DNA from: Streptomyces sp. NBC_00569
GTDB taxonomy: Bacteria; Actinomycetota; Actinomycetes; Streptomycetales; Streptomycetaceae
Direction of reading: 5' to 3'
Assembly (NCBI RefSeq): GCF_036345255.1
Contig: NZ_CP107783.1
Coordinates: forward strand, 1,364,001-1,428,000
Length of the DNA stretch: 64,000 nt
Positions within the stretch are counted from its first letter, which is position 1, and each line of letters opens with the position of its first letter. Below are positions 63,767 through 64,000 of this stretch, piece after piece. The position numbers and the translations under genes were made by a program. The notes beneath the pieces were generated by a model, which had not been told where the DNA came from, searched no databases, and saw only the letters and a list, made by a program, of their open reading frames with translations.

Positions 63767-63982
63767 TCAGCGCGGCCCGCCCAGCGCCAGCCCCCGCTCG
63801 GCCAGTGCCTCGCCGAGGACCCGCAGCGCCTTGAGACCCATCCCGTGCAGCGCCTTCAGCTCGTTCACGGGCACGTCCGCGAGCTGGGCGAGTTCCGTGT
63901 ATCCGGCCCCGTTCAGCGCACGCAGCGCCGGAGCGCCGATCCCGCGCGGAAAACCGGTGGATGCCGTGCCGTCCGTCATCAC
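63767..63982 (-). CDS. Small helix-hairpin-helix protein
   Basis: 71 residues, or 70 from the ATG at 63979. Two HhH-like turns are seen (FPRGIGAPALRALNGAGYTE and NELKALHGMGLKALRVLGEA), as in RNA polymerase alpha C-terminal domains or DNA-binding HhH pairs. Non-sequence-specific DNA binding is expected. It is near the window end; its neighbours are not visible. Confidence 0.8.
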   Translation of the reverse strand: MMTDGTASTGFPRGIGAPALRALNGAGYTELAQLADVPVNELKALHGMGLKALRVLGEALAERGLALGGPR

Positions 63983-64000
63983 TGCCTGCCTCTCCCGGTG

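Overview
The window is high-GC actinobacterial DNA with GTG starts, translationally coupled gene pairs, Lsr2, an amaP/Asp23 envelope module, gas vesicle genes, ergothioneine genes and an RmdA-type GGDEF/EAL protein. Together these point to Streptomyces. The right two thirds resembles, from memory of gene content, a Streptomyces chromosome-arm segment that carries egtABCD, a three-subunit succinate dehydrogenase, rmdA and an SCO0930-type lipoprotein.

Layout. (1) 1-5.7 kb: a broken DUF6131 gene, then a complete ten-gene gas vesicle operon on the minus strand (gvpO-A-F-G-Y-Z-J-L-S-K). (2) 5.7-12.4 kb: a gene graveyard. It holds an Asp23-like pseudogene, a decaying trio (MTQ2-like methyltransferase, CDGSH protein, heme-oxygenase-like redox enzyme), a scrambled DDE transposase, a PIN-domain remnant and a frameshifted IS630-type transposase. 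(3) 12.3-15.4 kb: two DUF1990-like proteins and small stress-type proteins. (4) 15.5-19.9 kb: a divergent envelope-stress locus. AmaP, DUF6286 and two Asp23 proteins face an ECF sigma factor, a zinc-motif/Asp23 fusion and a third small protein. (5) 20-22.5 kb: an Lsr2 paralogue, a membrane protein and an apparently intact IS5-type element whose transposase needs a -1 frameshift.

(6) 23-33.4 kb: pirin, a TPR protein, a two-domain rRNA-type methyltransferase, then a cobalamin block. cbtBA and a btuFCD-like ABC transporter each sit behind a cobalamin riboswitch, and a metE C-terminal remnant lies next to the second. (7) 33.5-39.6 kb: thioredoxin, aldehyde dehydrogenase, LacI regulator, amidase, and a PemK-like protein convergent with a bacterial PARG. 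(8) 39.8-44.2 kb: egtABCD, all coupled. (9) 44.2-52.3 kb: an orphan solute-binding lipoprotein, dodecin, a HAD phosphatase, a flavin monooxygenase, a UvrA paralogue and a nucleotidyltransferase pair. (10) 52.4-64 kb: sdhCAB with a divergent LysR gene, a 70-bp tandem repeat array, a VOC protein, an S-adenosyl methyltransferase coupled to rmdA, an SCO0930-type lipoprotein and small envelope proteins.

The left 22.5 kb looks like an accessory, stress-oriented island accumulating pseudogenes and transposons. The right part looks like stable arm DNA built around redox buffering, B12 uptake and respiration. No tRNA, rRNA or CRISPR array was seen. Pathway assignments are inferred from motifs and context.
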